From contig OZ244932.1 in NCBI GenBank assembly GCA_965222205.1, forward strand, positions 744,001 through 808,000: a stretch of DNA of 64,000 nt, in the 5' to 3' direction. This DNA is from RHLJ01 sp965222205 (GTDB lineage: Bacteria; Bacteroidota; Rhodothermia; Balneolales; Balneolaceae). Each line of letters starts with the position of its first letter. Positions within the stretch are counted from its first letter, which is position 1. Positions 34,693 to 44,621 of the stretch are shown here, one piece after another. The notes beneath the pieces were generated by a model, which worked only from the letters and a program-made list of their open reading frames with translations, did no database searches and was not told where the DNA came from. The translations under genes and the position numbers were made by a program.

Positions 34693-36240
34693 TCAGGAAC
34701 CATTTCGAGGTTTAAATTTAGCTTTTATAACCTCCTGAATGGGTTTTTCATCTATTTTAGACTCCAGCCAGGATATGATGTCCAAATACAAAAATGCTCT
34801 GCGCTGATAGGGTCGTTCCTGAATTCTCAGAAGTTTTTCCCGGAGTTCTGTGAATTTCTTTCTTAGTTCGACAGGGTTTGTAGATGTTAAATTACGAAGA
34901 AACTTAAGAATTTCTTTTTGAACGGAGTTGAGGTCGTTCATCTTTCGGATAAAGCGGTAGGTAGAGCGTACCTGATACTCAATTAGAGTTTGGTTCTCTA
35001 ATTCAAAGTGTGCAATCAGGTTTAAAATACGGGCAAAACAGTGTATATCCTCGCGTAGTCTGGGATCCGGGTAATTTATGATTCGATTTAAATAGGAAAT
35101 CGCTTCTTTAAATTTTCCTGCTCCAAAATACATACAGGCAATTTTGTAATAAAATACCAGAACTCGGTGCGGGTCGATACGGAGCTCGAACTTTTCTATT
35201 GCTTTGATCAGCTCAGGAATAATTTTTAAACCATCCGTAAAACTTCCGGTTATAAAATGCTGGTTTATCAAAGAGGTATAGTAATACTGAATACCTAACG
35301 TCTCCAGGTTTTCGTTAGACCGGGAAGGGGGGTTATCAAGGAATTCTTTAAGTCGCTGAACCTCTTGTTTGTGTTTTTCTGAATGCCCCAATATAAAAAG
35401 TGCCTCTAGCAGTACATGCATCCCTTTCAGATACCAGATAGATTCAAGTTCCAGCATTTCCGGGTTGTTGCGGAAGTGTTCAACCCATTTTTGTGCATAT
35501 CGGTATTGCATCAGAAAATCCTGCACAATAAGGCTATACCACGCATAGGAGACATTCAGATAATGCTTTTCGAAAAAACCAATATCCCGCAAATCGATTT
35601 GCTTAAGCGCGTTTTCAAAAAACTTTTCGGTAATGTCAAAGTCCCTTTCACTACGTACATGTCCTGCTTTGATATAAATTCCGTATAAACGTAAAGACAA
35701 GTTTGAAAGGGCGTGATATCGGCTTACCGATAGCACAGATTCTTCGGTTTCTTCTATAAGTTGATCTGCTCTGTTCCTTAAACTTCGGGTGATGTATTGC
35801 GACTCAATCAGTTTTTCAAAACCAAGAATCTCGGTAGTTAACGTAATGCGGTGGTGTTGATAAGAGAGAGACTTAGCTTTTTCAAGGATTTTCAAGCTTT
35901 GTTTGTATAAGCCTTTATCGTATAAGATCCGTGCATAGTCAATTTGTTCACGGAGTTGTATATCGATGTTATGATTCACATAAGTAAGTCTCAGGCTGGT
36001 GAGAATCTGCTTATAAAGATGCGCTTTAAGGTTAGAAAGCTGCGACTTTTTTAACCCCTTAATTTTTTTGATGATTACATCTTCATCATATTCTTTGGTT
36101 TTATCTACCGCATCAAACAGCTGAATAAATTTAGCGTCTTCAGGGCTGTTTCTGGTCGCATAAATCTTAAAGCTTCTCTTTTCTGCTTTAGAAAGCGATT
36201 TAATTAACAGGTATAAATGATCATTTGGTTGGTTGGCCAT
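34693..36240 (-). CDS. All-helical protein of unknown function, TPR-like
   Basis: 515 residues, almost entirely predicted helices with pairs of the form YKIACMYFGAGKFKEAISYL (about 361-380) that look like TPR units; no signal peptide. The N-terminus (SLSKAEKRSFKIYA) is conserved-looking in Bacteroidota proteins of this type, but I cannot name a function. Sits on the same strand directly upstream of the ilv leader, so the ilv promoter lies in the ~100 bases after its stop. Confidence 0.7.
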   Translation of the reverse strand: MANQPNDHLYLLIKSLSKAEKRSFKIYATRNSPEDAKFIQLFDAVDKTKEYDEDVIIKKIKGLKKSQLSNLKAHLYKQILTSLRLTYVNHNIDIQLREQIDYARILYDKGLYKQSLKILEKAKSLSYQHHRITLTTEILGFEKLIESQYITRSLRNRADQLIEETEESVLSVSRYHALSNLSLRLYGIYIKAGHVRSERDFDITEKFFENALKQIDLRDIGFFEKHYLNVSYAWYSLIVQDFLMQYRYAQKWVEHFRNNPEMLELESIWYLKGMHVLLEALFILGHSEKHKQEVQRLKEFLDNPPSRSNENLETLGIQYYYTSLINQHFITGSFTDGLKIIPELIKAIEKFELRIDPHRVLVFYYKIACMYFGAGKFKEAISYLNRIINYPDPRLREDIHCFARILNLIAHFELENQTLIEYQVRSTYRFIRKMNDLNSVQKEILKFLRNLTSTNPVELRKKFTELREKLLRIQERPYQRRAFLYLDIISWLESKIDEKPIQEVIKAKFKPRNGS

Positions 36241-36449
36241 TGTAGAAAAAGGGACTTTTCAGGATATATAATACATTGATTTTATTACCCTTGAGTATTT
36301 ATTGAATGAGTTTGGCTATAGTTGGATGTTGTAATATACATCGATTCTAGTTTCGTAAGTAGATGTACTCCAAGTACTTTTGGCTACCAATTACGGATTC
36401 TGACCAAATCTGTAAATGACAAGTTGATAAGTTAGAAATCCATAGCATA

Positions 36450-37613
36450 ATGCCAAACAAGCGAATACAGATTTTTGACACCACATTACGAGACGGAGAA
36501 CAAGTCCCCGGCTGCCAGTTAAACACTGAAGAAAAGATTGAAGTAGCGCAGGCTCTGGAGAGTCTGGGTGTGGATGTAATGGAGGTTGGATTTCCAATTT
36601 CCAGCCCCGGAGATTTTGAATCGGTGCAAAAGATTGCATCCATCATAAAAAACTCAACTGTTTGCGCACTCTCACGCGCCGTTGAAAAGGATATCGAAGT
36701 AGCAGCTGAAGCAATCAAAGATGCAGCCCGACCAAGAATTCATACCGGGATTGGAACTTCAGACAGCCACATTTTTGATAAGTTGAAATCCACTCGTGAA
36801 AAAGTACTTGAGCGGGGAGTACATGCCGTAAAGTACGCAAAGAAGTTTGTAGAAGATGTGGAATTCTATGCCGAAGATGCCGGACGAACCGATAATGAAT
36901 ATCTGGCTCAGGTAATTGAAGCGGTTATCGCAGCCGGAGCTACCGTAGTAAATATTCCCGATACCACAGGATATTGCCTGCCATGGCAGTATGGTGAAAA
37001 AATCAAATTCCTTAAAGAGAATGTGAAAGGGATTGATAATGCTACGATTTCAACGCATTGTCATAATGACCTCGGGCTTGCAACAGCAAACTCAATTGCC
37101 GGAGTTGCAAACGGGGCCGGACAGATTGAGTGTACTATCAATGGAATTGGTGAACGAGCAGGAAATGCTTCGCTTGAAGAAGTAGTAATGATTTTACGCC
37201 AGCATCAGGATTTAAACTACGACACCGGCATAAACACAAAATGCCTGAAATCTATGAGTGAACTGGTATCCACAAAAATGCGAATGCCGGTTCAGCCAAA
37301 TAAAGCCATTGTTGGAGCGAATGCCTTTGCCCATTCATCAGGTATCCATCAGGATGGGGTAATAAAGAAACGAGAAACGTATGAAATCATCGATCCTCTG
37401 GAAGTAGGTGTGGATGAGTCCACAATCGTTTTAACAGCCAGAAGCGGACGTGCAGCACTTAACTATCGAGCTAAAAAACTTGGTTTTAATGTTCCTCGCG
37501 AAGTTATTGAAGAGCTATATCAAGAGTTCTTAGAAATTGCCGATGAAAAGAAGGTGGTACAGGATTCCGATTTAATTGTACTTTTCTCTCGAACAGCAGT
37601 AAAAACAGCCTGA
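36450..37613 (+). CDS. leuA: 2-isopropylmalate synthase LeuA (short form)
   Basis: 387 residues. Condenses 2-oxoisovalerate with acetyl-CoA. Metal/substrate motif FDTTLRDGEQVPG (about 9-21), HCHNDLGLATANS and the GERAGNASLEEV loop. The long C-terminal leucine-binding domain of the ~510-residue enzymes is missing, so leucine feedback by that domain is not expected. First of leuACDB; the 200-base leader shows no clear Leu-rich peptide. Confidence 0.94.
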   Translation: MPNKRIQIFDTTLRDGEQVPGCQLNTEEKIEVAQALESLGVDVMEVGFPISSPGDFESVQKIASIIKNSTVCALSRAVEKDIEVAAEAIKDAARPRIHTGIGTSDSHIFDKLKSTREKVLERGVHAVKYAKKFVEDVEFYAEDAGRTDNEYLAQVIEAVIAAGATVVNIPDTTGYCLPWQYGEKIKFLKENVKGIDNATISTHCHNDLGLATANSIAGVANGAGQIECTINGIGERAGNASLEEVVMILRQHQDLNYDTGINTKCLKSMSELVSTKMRMPVQPNKAIVGANAFAHSSGIHQDGVIKKRETYEIIDPLEVGVDESTIVLTARSGRAALNYRAKKLGFNVPREVIEELYQEFLEIADEKKVVQDSDLIVLFSRTAVKTA

Positions 37614-37623
37614 CAGAATTTTT

Positions 37624-39033
37624 ATGGGGAAAACACTATTCGAGAAAGTCTGGGACCGGCATGTTGTTGATAAGGTTCAAGGCGGTTTGGAGATTTTATA
37701 CATAGATAAGCACTTAATCCACGAAGTAACCAGTCCGCAGGCTTTTGATGGTATCCGGAACAGAGGTATAGATATTTTCAGGAAAGACCGTATTGTAGCA
37801 ACAGCCGATCACAATGTTCCTACCAAAGATCAGCACCTTCCGATAAAAGATGTACTTTCAAAGTTTCAGGTTGATACGCTTACAAAAAACTGCGAAGAGT
37901 TTGGGATCGATTTATTTGGGCTGGGACATAAGTTTCAGGGTATCGTTCATGTAATCGGGCCAGAATTAGGAATTACCAAGCCTGGAATGACAATTGTTTG
38001 CGGAGACAGCCATACTTCAACTCATGGAGCTTTCGGAACCATTGCGTTCGGAATTGGTACTTCGCAGGTGGAGCAGGTAATGGCAACTCAATGTTTGCTG
38101 GTGCAACGCCCTAAAACCATGCGCATTAATATTGAAGGAGAGTTAGGAGAAGGTATTTATTCCAAAGACATTATCCTTTACATCATCTCAAAACTTACAA
38201 CTGCAGGCGGAACTGGACATTTTGTGGAGTATGCTGGTTCAGCGATCCGGTCACTTTCGATGGAAGCACGAATGACCATATGTAATATGAGCATTGAAAT
38301 GGGTGCCCGTGGTGGTATGATCGCTCCCGATGAAACGACTTTCGAATATGTGAAAGGCAGAAAACATGCTCCTAAAGAAGAGGAGTTTGAAAAAGCAGTT
38401 GAATACTGGAGTACTTTGCATTCTGATGAAGATGCAGAATTTGATGCTGAGTACACCTTTCGTGCAGAAGACATTGAACCAATGATTACCTATGGAACGA
38501 ATCCGGGAATGGGAATCGGGGTAACTCAGAATATCCCTAAATTAGATGAAGTGAAAAACCCATCCGGTTTGCAAAAATCACTCGATTATATGGGTCTGGA
38601 ACCAGGCGAAACACTGCTTGGGAAAATAATTGATCATGTATTTATTGGGAGTTGCACCAATAGCAGGATCGAAGACCTTCGGATTGTAGCAGATTATGTG
38701 AAGGGAAAAAGGAAAGCTCCGCATGTTCAGGCTATGATTGTCCCAGGGTCAAAACAAGTAGAAGCTCAGGCGAAGGAAGAGGGAATCCACAATATTTTAG
38801 CTGAAGCAGGATTTGAGCTTAGGGAACCAGGCTGTTCCGCCTGTCTTGGTATGAATGAGGATAAAATTCCAAAAGGAGAGTATTGTGTATCCACATCAAA
38901 CCGAAATTTTGAAGGACGACAGGGACCAGGTGCCAGAACAATGTTAGTGAGTCCGTTAACGGCTGCTGTTATCGCTGTTGAAGGTCGAATTGTAGATGCT
39001 CGTGAGTATATCGGGGAAGGAGTATTGGCTTAA
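37624..39033 (+). CDS. leuC: 3-isopropylmalate dehydratase large subunit LeuC
   Basis: 469 residues. Aconitase-type subunit with the [4Fe-4S] ligands in FIGSCTNSR and GCSACLGMN, and the VCGDSHTSTHGAFG substrate segment. Works with LeuD to isomerise 2- to 3-isopropylmalate. Ten bases after leuA; its stop overlaps the leuD start by one base (TAATG), giving translational coupling of the two subunits. Confidence 0.96.
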   Translation: MGKTLFEKVWDRHVVDKVQGGLEILYIDKHLIHEVTSPQAFDGIRNRGIDIFRKDRIVATADHNVPTKDQHLPIKDVLSKFQVDTLTKNCEEFGIDLFGLGHKFQGIVHVIGPELGITKPGMTIVCGDSHTSTHGAFGTIAFGIGTSQVEQVMATQCLLVQRPKTMRINIEGELGEGIYSKDIILYIISKLTTAGGTGHFVEYAGSAIRSLSMEARMTICNMSIEMGARGGMIAPDETTFEYVKGRKHAPKEEEFEKAVEYWSTLHSDEDAEFDAEYTFRAEDIEPMITYGTNPGMGIGVTQNIPKLDEVKNPSGLQKSLDYMGLEPGETLLGKIIDHVFIGSCTNSRIEDLRIVADYVKGKRKAPHVQAMIVPGSKQVEAQAKEEGIHNILAEAGFELREPGCSACLGMNEDKIPKGEYCVSTSNRNFEGRQGPGARTMLVSPLTAAVIAVEGRIVDAREYIGEGVLA

Positions 39034-39626
39034 TGAAGAAATTTGTAAAACTCAGCACTCAAGTTGTGCCTCTTCCAGTTGAAGATGTGGATACAGATCA
39101 GATTATTCCTGCACGGTTTCTGAAAGCTACTTCGCGGGAAGGATTTGGTGAGAATCTGTTTAGAGATTGGCGCTTTGATCAGGAAGGCAATCCAAAGAAA
39201 AACTTTGTATTAAATGATACAACTTATTCCGGCTCTGTATTGGTGGCTGGTAACAACTTTGGATGCGGTTCAAGTCGTGAACATGCTGCATGGGCGCTGG
39301 TTGATTATGGCTTCAGGGCAGTAGTGTCGAGCTTTTTCGCGGATATTTTTAAAGGAAATGCACTTAATAACGGACTTCTTCCTGTACAGGTTAGTCCTGA
39401 GTTCTTGCAGCAAATACTCAATAAAGCCAATGAAGATCACAATACTGAAATTGTAATTGATCTTGAAGCACAGGAAGTTTCAATTTCGGGGACTAATTTA
39501 TCTGAAAGTTTTGAAATCAATACCTACAAAAAAATGTGCTTACTAAATGGATATGACGATATTGATTTTCTGATCAGTAACAAGGAAAAAATAGAGGCGT
39601 TCGAAAAAGAACACGTGGAGTTTTAG
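39033..39626 (+). CDS. leuD: 3-isopropylmalate dehydratase small subunit LeuD
   Basis: 197 residues. Swivel domain with DTDQIIPARFL (about 20-30) and NFGCGSSREHAAWAL, which binds the substrate side chain. Partner of LeuC, encoded immediately after it in the same transcript. Confidence 0.96.
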   Translation: MKKFVKLSTQVVPLPVEDVDTDQIIPARFLKATSREGFGENLFRDWRFDQEGNPKKNFVLNDTTYSGSVLVAGNNFGCGSSREHAAWALVDYGFRAVVSSFFADIFKGNALNNGLLPVQVSPEFLQQILNKANEDHNTEIVIDLEAQEVSISGTNLSESFEINTYKKMCLLNGYDDIDFLISNKEKIEAFEKEHVEF

Positions 39627-39631
39627 GATAT

Positions 39632-40747
39632 ATGGAAAAACGCATAGCGGTTTTAGCGGGGGATGGTATAGGCCCGGAAGTAGTAAAGCAAGCCATCAAG
39701 GTATTGAATGCAGTTTCACACCGATTTAATCATACATTCATCTATGATTTTGCGCTCGTAGGAGCAGCTGCAATCGATGAAACCGGTGATCCACTTCCAG
39801 GGGAAACAATTGAAGCCTGTCGTTTGGCGGATGCGGTACTTTTTGGTGCGATTGGAGACCCAAAATATGATGATGATCCCAAAGCGAAAGTCAGACCCGA
39901 GCAGGGATTGCTAAAGCTTAGAAAAAGCCTGGGATTGTTTGCCAACATCCGTCCGGTTCAACTTTTTGAATCCCTGATAGATCGATCTCCGCTTCGTGAA
40001 GACCGGATTTCTGGAACCGATTTAGTGGTTTACAGAGAATTAACAGGCGGGATTTATTTCGGGAAGAAAGGGAGAAGTAAAGACGGGAAGTCAGCCTACG
40101 ATCACTGTGATTACAATACCGAAGAAATTACCCGAATTGCTAAAATGGCATTTGAGGCCGCTGGTCGGAGGAGAAATAAAGTCACCTTGGTAGACAAAGC
40201 CAATGTATTAGAAACTTCCCGGTTGTGGAGAGAAACTGTACAGAAGATTGCTAAACAATATCCTGAAATAGAAGTCGAATATTTATTCGTTGATAATGCA
40301 GCAATGCAAGTAATACAGCGCCCTAATCAGTTTGATGTGATTCTTACTGAAAATATGTTTGGGGATATTATTTCTGATGAAACCAGTGTGATTACAGGCT
40401 CTATTGGTCTACTTCCATCAGCTTCGGTTGGAGAGCAAACTTCATTATTTGAGCCTATACATGGAAGTTATCCTCAGGCAGCCGGGAAGGACTTAGCCAA
40501 CCCGGTAGCTACAATTCTATCGGTAGCCATGTTGCTCGAAAGCTTTGATATGCTGGACGAGGCTAAAAGGGTTAGAAATACGGTGAATAAAGTTATCGAA
40601 AAAGGACTAGTGACTCCCGATCTGAATCCCGAGGATTTCATTTCCTGCTCCAAAGTTGGAGATATTATTGCTCTTCTAATCGAATCTGATCTTGATGATG
40701 ATACATCTTTTGAGAATTTATTTGAGGGGAGTTTGCCTTTAATTTAA
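39632..40747 (+). CDS. leuB: 3-isopropylmalate dehydrogenase LeuB
   Basis: 371 residues. NAD-dependent oxidative decarboxylation that gives 2-oxoisocaproate. Signature segments: LAGDGIGPEV at the N-terminus, the RPEQGLLKLRKSLGLFANIRP substrate loop, and NMFGDIISDETSVITGSIGLLPSAS. Five bases after leuD; last functional gene of the leu operon, as the next ORF is broken. Confidence 0.96.
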   Translation: MEKRIAVLAGDGIGPEVVKQAIKVLNAVSHRFNHTFIYDFALVGAAAIDETGDPLPGETIEACRLADAVLFGAIGDPKYDDDPKAKVRPEQGLLKLRKSLGLFANIRPVQLFESLIDRSPLREDRISGTDLVVYRELTGGIYFGKKGRSKDGKSAYDHCDYNTEEITRIAKMAFEAAGRRRNKVTLVDKANVLETSRLWRETVQKIAKQYPEIEVEYLFVDNAAMQVIQRPNQFDVILTENMFGDIISDETSVITGSIGLLPSASVGEQTSLFEPIHGSYPQAAGKDLANPVATILSVAMLLESFDMLDEAKRVRNTVNKVIEKGLVTPDLNPEDFISCSKVGDIIALLIESDLDDDTSFENLFEGSLPLI

Positions 40748-40758
40748 ACAGGATTATT

Positions 40759-41108
40759 ATGTTACTTATAGAAAAAATAAAACATGAAGAATCTTTGATT
40801 AATAGTAGACTTACTTGGATGCTAACTTTTCAAGGATTTTTGTTTGCTTCAATTACTTTGTCGAAAGAAGAGGCAAATCAAAGTTAATTATTCCATGTGA
40901 TACCCGTTTTAGGTGCTTTAATTGCAGGGATTACATTTCTTGGTGTCTTAGCAGCTTATATTTCTATAGGGCTAGCTAGAATACATAATTTTGAAGAAGA
41001 GAGTTTTGGAGGAAAAGGTATTGCAAAATTTTTAGAAGAGTGAATCAAATAGGGCTTCCAATAATTATACTTTTTGTTTGGATTTATATATACATATATA
41101 TCATTTAG
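40759..41108 (+). pseudogene. Broken small membrane-protein gene
   Basis: Frame from ATG 40759 encodes a charged helix with INSRLTWMLTFQGFLFASI, then hits TAA at 40885-40887. The same frame stays open afterwards with a second membrane helix (VIPVLGALIAGITFLGVLAAY) up to TGA 41041-41043. A third helix (GLPIIILFVWIYIYI) continues only in another frame to TAG 41106-41108. One nonsense codon plus one frameshift explain this best. The intact family would be a three-helix membrane protein; sequencing error is possible. Confidence 0.6.
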
Positions 41109-41173
41109 ATATTTTTTGCCTTTAATCTGATTCTTTAGTGTATTAACTAGTATCAATCACATATGGAGGTACT

Positions 41174-41635
41174 ATGGTAATCAGTTATAAAGCTGCCCAA
41201 AAGCAACCGGAAAAGGTCTTAGATCAGGCAATTCTGGCCAAAGATTTCATGACTAAAAGCCTTATCACGTTCAGCCCCGAGCAACCTTTGAACGAAGTCA
41301 TTCAAACACTGATCGCCAAAAAGATATCAGGTGGACCCGTAGTTGACGAAGATGGATCTCTCATTGGGGTAATTTCTGAAGGTGATTGTCTGAAAGAAGT
41401 AGTGAAGGGAAAATACAATAACAGTCCCCAAATGATGGGAGTTGTTGAGGATTATATGACGGCTGATCCCGTAACTGTTGGCCCCAATGAAAACATTTTC
41501 GAAATAGCGCGGCTTTTTCTAAAGCTAAGACTTCGCAGATTTCCGGTACTTGATCAGGGAAAACTGGTTGGGCAGATTAGTCAACGTGATGTCATGGCAG
41601 CGATTCAGGATCTGAAGAATGAAACCTGGCATTAA
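41174..41635 (+). CDS. CBS-pair domain protein
   Basis: 153 residues. Two CBS motifs: AKDFMTKSLITFSPEQPL (about 22-39) with GGPVVDEDGSLIGVIS, and VEDYMTADPVTVGPNE (about 91-106) with LRRFPVLDQGKLVGQIS. The pair binds adenine nucleotides and usually regulates another protein; no enzyme domain is attached. Strong GGAGGT ribosome site before the ATG. Convergent with the GH114-like gene, overlapping it by 4 bp. Confidence 0.9.
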   Translation: MVISYKAAQKQPEKVLDQAILAKDFMTKSLITFSPEQPLNEVIQTLIAKKISGGPVVDEDGSLIGVISEGDCLKEVVKGKYNNSPQMMGVVEDYMTADPVTVGPNENIFEIARLFLKLRLRRFPVLDQGKLVGQISQRDVMAAIQDLKNETWH

Positions 41636-42615
41636 TTTTCTAGTTGTTCGAAGTAATAGAAGGCATCAATGATATCGAGATAAACGCCATCAAAACCTGC
41701 ATCTATTACCTTTTGAAGATAGGATTCATGATTGCCATAGATGTATGATTTCCATCCTTGCTCCCAGTATTTAACCTTATAGTTGCCCTCCCAATCTGGG
41801 TTTTCAGCGACAATCCAATCTGGATTTCCGGGCCTCCAATCTTCCTGCCAGTAGTACCTGTAATTTTCAGCTTCACCAATACTCATATAGCTTATGATAA
41901 GTCGCTGAGCACCATCAGCTTTACTCCTGATTATTGCTAAATCCTCATTTGTAAGTATAGAGCCCATATAAAAAGCATCAATAATTACCACTCCATAATT
42001 TGTTTCGGCTATAGAGTTGAGAAAATCCTGTTTCGATTCGAATCCTTCAGGATTTAACAGATACAAAAAATTCTCAGCTTCTGTTAAAGTTGTAACCGGA
42101 TCCGGATTTTCATCTTTAATTTGTTCAGGGTAATCAGGAATAGTGGTTAGTTCCCTGTCATCAGCAGCAAAAGATATATACTCTTTCTGTTCGTTCATCT
42201 CGTAAGAACTATCCATTTTGTTTGGAACAGAGGTGTAATCGGTAACAAGAATAGCTTTGCCGGCTTCTTTTCCTATATCCAGGTAGTACTGAAGGTAATC
42301 AGTCAAATCAATAGGAGTATTCATGTCATCGCCATAACTGCCAAAATATAGGCTTTCCTGACCTAAACCATCAATGGCATCAAGATAGTCGGTATCGGGT
42401 TTTCCATTCCATTTTCCATTATCAGAAACAAGCTGTACTCCATTTTGCGGTATGACGATGAAGCTCGGGTTTTGGCTTCTCCCATATTCTGAAATTTCCA
42501 CAACAAAATTTCTCATCTCTTCTTTATAGTCGATACTAACTTGGGTTTGAGCACATCCCAGATTGACGGACATCAAAAAAATAAAAAATAAACTTATTGA
42601 TTTTAGTTTTGGCAC
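41632..42615 (-). CDS. GH114-like (TM1410/endo-alpha-1,4-polygalactosaminidase family) lipoprotein
   Basis: 327 residues. Lipobox ending LGC (C20), so envelope-anchored. The TIM-barrel segments FIVIPQNG, VVIIDAFY, LIISYMSIGEAENYRYYW and GFDGVYLDIIDA are those of the MJ1477/TM1410 glycosidase-like family. Likely acts on an amino-sugar polymer; the substrate is not known. Monocistronic. Confidence 0.8.
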   Translation of the reverse strand: MPKLKSISLFFIFLMSVNLGCAQTQVSIDYKEEMRNFVVEISEYGRSQNPSFIVIPQNGVQLVSDNGKWNGKPDTDYLDAIDGLGQESLYFGSYGDDMNTPIDLTDYLQYYLDIGKEAGKAILVTDYTSVPNKMDSSYEMNEQKEYISFAADDRELTTIPDYPEQIKDENPDPVTTLTEAENFLYLLNPEGFESKQDFLNSIAETNYGVVIIDAFYMGSILTNEDLAIIRSKADGAQRLIISYMSIGEAENYRYYWQEDWRPGNPDWIVAENPDWEGNYKVKYWEQGWKSYIYGNHESYLQKVIDAGFDGVYLDIIDAFYYFEQLEN

Positions 42616-42671
42616 TTTGGTCAGTTAGTTGTTATTGATACCTTCAGGCTAAACGAAATTTAACTAAAATA

Positions 42672-44621
42672 TTGCAATACTCTTTCGAATCAGCGCAACA
42701 GAATTTGCAAAAATATTGGGGGTTCCGGGATTTCAGAGCAGGACAGGATGAAGTCGTGCAATCTGTATTAAATGGAAACGAAACACTTGTACTTTTCCCT
42801 ACAGGAGGAGGAAAATCTCTTTGCTATCAGGTTCCGGCTACAGTTTTTGAAGGAACGACTCTGGTAATCTCACCTTTGGTTGCATTGATGCAGGATCAGG
42901 TTCAGCAGCTGAAAAATCATGGGGTTTCAGCCACATTCATCAACAGCACTATCCCAAATTATGAGGTAGAGCAACGATTGGTTAATGCCAGAAACGGTAT
43001 GTATAAATTGTTGTACTGCGCTCCGGAACGTTTAGGATCTCCTTTATTTCAGGCAGAGTTAGAAAAACTGAACATTGATTTAGTCGCTGTAGATGAAGCC
43101 CATTGTATATCTGAGTGGGGTCACGATTTCCGTCCATCCTACCGCGAAATAAGAACCAATCTGGAAAGCATCGCTGATAGAACGAGATGGATTGCATTAA
43201 CAGCAACAGCTACTCCGGAGGTGAAAGAAGACATCATAGCCACACTTGGTTTTGACGATCCTAAAGTGATATCAAAAGGCTTTAGCCGACCAAATCTGAA
43301 GTGGTGGGTATTAAAAACCGAAAATAAAAAAGAGATGTTATTCGGTTCGGTAAAGAAGGCTCATGAAAAGGGGAATGGGCTTATTTACGGAGGAACACGC
43401 AAGAATTGTGAGTTCTGGGCAGATCGGTTTTCAAAGAACGGTATTGAATCCGAAGCTTATCATGCAGGTATAGAAAATGAGTTAAGAAAAGCAATTCAGG
43501 AGCGGTGGATTTCAGGAGATACTCCGTTGGTGGTGGCAACGAATGCGTTTGGAATGGGTATTGATAAACCGGACTGCCGCTATGTAATTCATGAGGAAAT
43601 GCCGTATTCCATTGAAGCGTATTATCAGGAAGCAGGGCGTGCGGGCAGAGATGGTGAAGAAAGTTTCCCCATTCTTTTTTACCGAAATTCTGATTTCATC
43701 AAAGCACAAAAACGGATTGAACAGAACTATCCTAACTGGGAACAAATGCAGAAGGTATATACCATTTTGGGGGATGTGTTAATGCTTGCTGTTGGATCAG
43801 AGATGAGTGAAATGGTGGCATTTGAACTTTCCAAAGTGCAATCCAGATCTCATTTACCAATGTCGGTTTGTACTTCTTCGATTCGCTTGATGGAACAGTT
43901 TGGGATCCTGGTTACTCAATCTGAAATTCCACCTATGGCCAGTGTTCAATTTACACTAAGCCCTGAGATGATGGGAAAGTTTAAGGAACGTTGTCAGAAT
44001 CCTGAGAAGGCGGAGTTTGTGGATAAGCTGGAGCGAATGTTCGGGCATCATGCATACGCGGATATGGTTGACCTTGAATTGGAAAGGGTGATGGAAAAAC
44101 TTTCGATATCAAAGAATGCTTTTATAAAAGCCCTGAATGTATTGATGCAAAACGATCATGTACTTATGTTTACCGTTTATCCAGAGCGGAACCTGATTAA
44201 ATTGCTTGAAGCACGTTCGAAAGAAATCCCGGTTTCAAAGCCTGAGGTAGAAGCTTACCGGAAGAACTTGCTGAAAAAACTGGATTTAATGAACGGTTAC
44301 GCTACAACAAAAGGCTGCCGGGAAGTATACTTACGCACATACTTTGGGGATACCGAAGCTGAGGCATGCAGTCATTGCGATAATTGTGAAAAAGGGCTTG
44401 AAGAAAGTGAAGAGGTAACCAAAGAAGACATCCGGAAAACATTTAATGTATTGATTGAGGAAGGGAAGAGCGTGATTGAACTTAAAAAAGAAACAGGCTG
44501 GCATAAAGAACGAATCATCAGTTGTCTTCAATATTTAGTGGAAGAAGGGGTAATTGTCTCAGATCTCAAAAAAGAAGGGTATTATCTTCTTTCGGAGTCT
44601 GATTCACCCTCCGAAGATTGA
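42672..44621 (+). CDS. recQ: RecQ-family ATP-dependent DNA helicase
   Basis: 649 residues from a TTG start at 42672 (the next ATG lies inside the helicase core). 3'-5' helicase of recombinational repair. Walker A FPTGGGKSLCYQ (about 42-53), DEAH box in AVDEAHCISEWGHDFR, motif VI QEAGRAGRDG. RQC zinc site GCREVYLRTYFG then CSHCDNC. No HRDC domain; a winged-helix-like tail ends the protein. Its last 40 bases overlap the convergent DUF4296 gene. Confidence 0.93.
   Translation: MQYSFESAQQNLQKYWGFRDFRAGQDEVVQSVLNGNETLVLFPTGGGKSLCYQVPATVFEGTTLVISPLVALMQDQVQQLKNHGVSATFINSTIPNYEVEQRLVNARNGMYKLLYCAPERLGSPLFQAELEKLNIDLVAVDEAHCISEWGHDFRPSYREIRTNLESIADRTRWIALTATATPEVKEDIIATLGFDDPKVISKGFSRPNLKWWVLKTENKKEMLFGSVKKAHEKGNGLIYGGTRKNCEFWADRFSKNGIESEAYHAGIENELRKAIQERWISGDTPLVVATNAFGMGIDKPDCRYVIHEEMPYSIEAYYQEAGRAGRDGEESFPILFYRNSDFIKAQKRIEQNYPNWEQMQKVYTILGDVLMLAVGSEMSEMVAFELSKVQSRSHLPMSVCTSSIRLMEQFGILVTQSEIPPMASVQFTLSPEMMGKFKERCQNPEKAEFVDKLERMFGHHAYADMVDLELERVMEKLSISKNAFIKALNVLMQNDHVLMFTVYPERNLIKLLEARSKEIPVSKPEVEAYRKNLLKKLDLMNGYATTKGCREVYLRTYFGDTEAEACSHCDNCEKGLEESEEVTKEDIRKTFNVLIEEGKSVIELKKETGWHKERIISCLQYLVEEGVIVSDLKKEGYYLLSESDSPSED

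Noticed and set aside
36305..36349. 14-codon ORF (M-S-L-A-I-V...) before leuA as a leucine leader peptide
   Set aside because: Only one Leu codon and only a weak 5-bp hairpin after it; no convincing terminator, so attenuation is not supported here.
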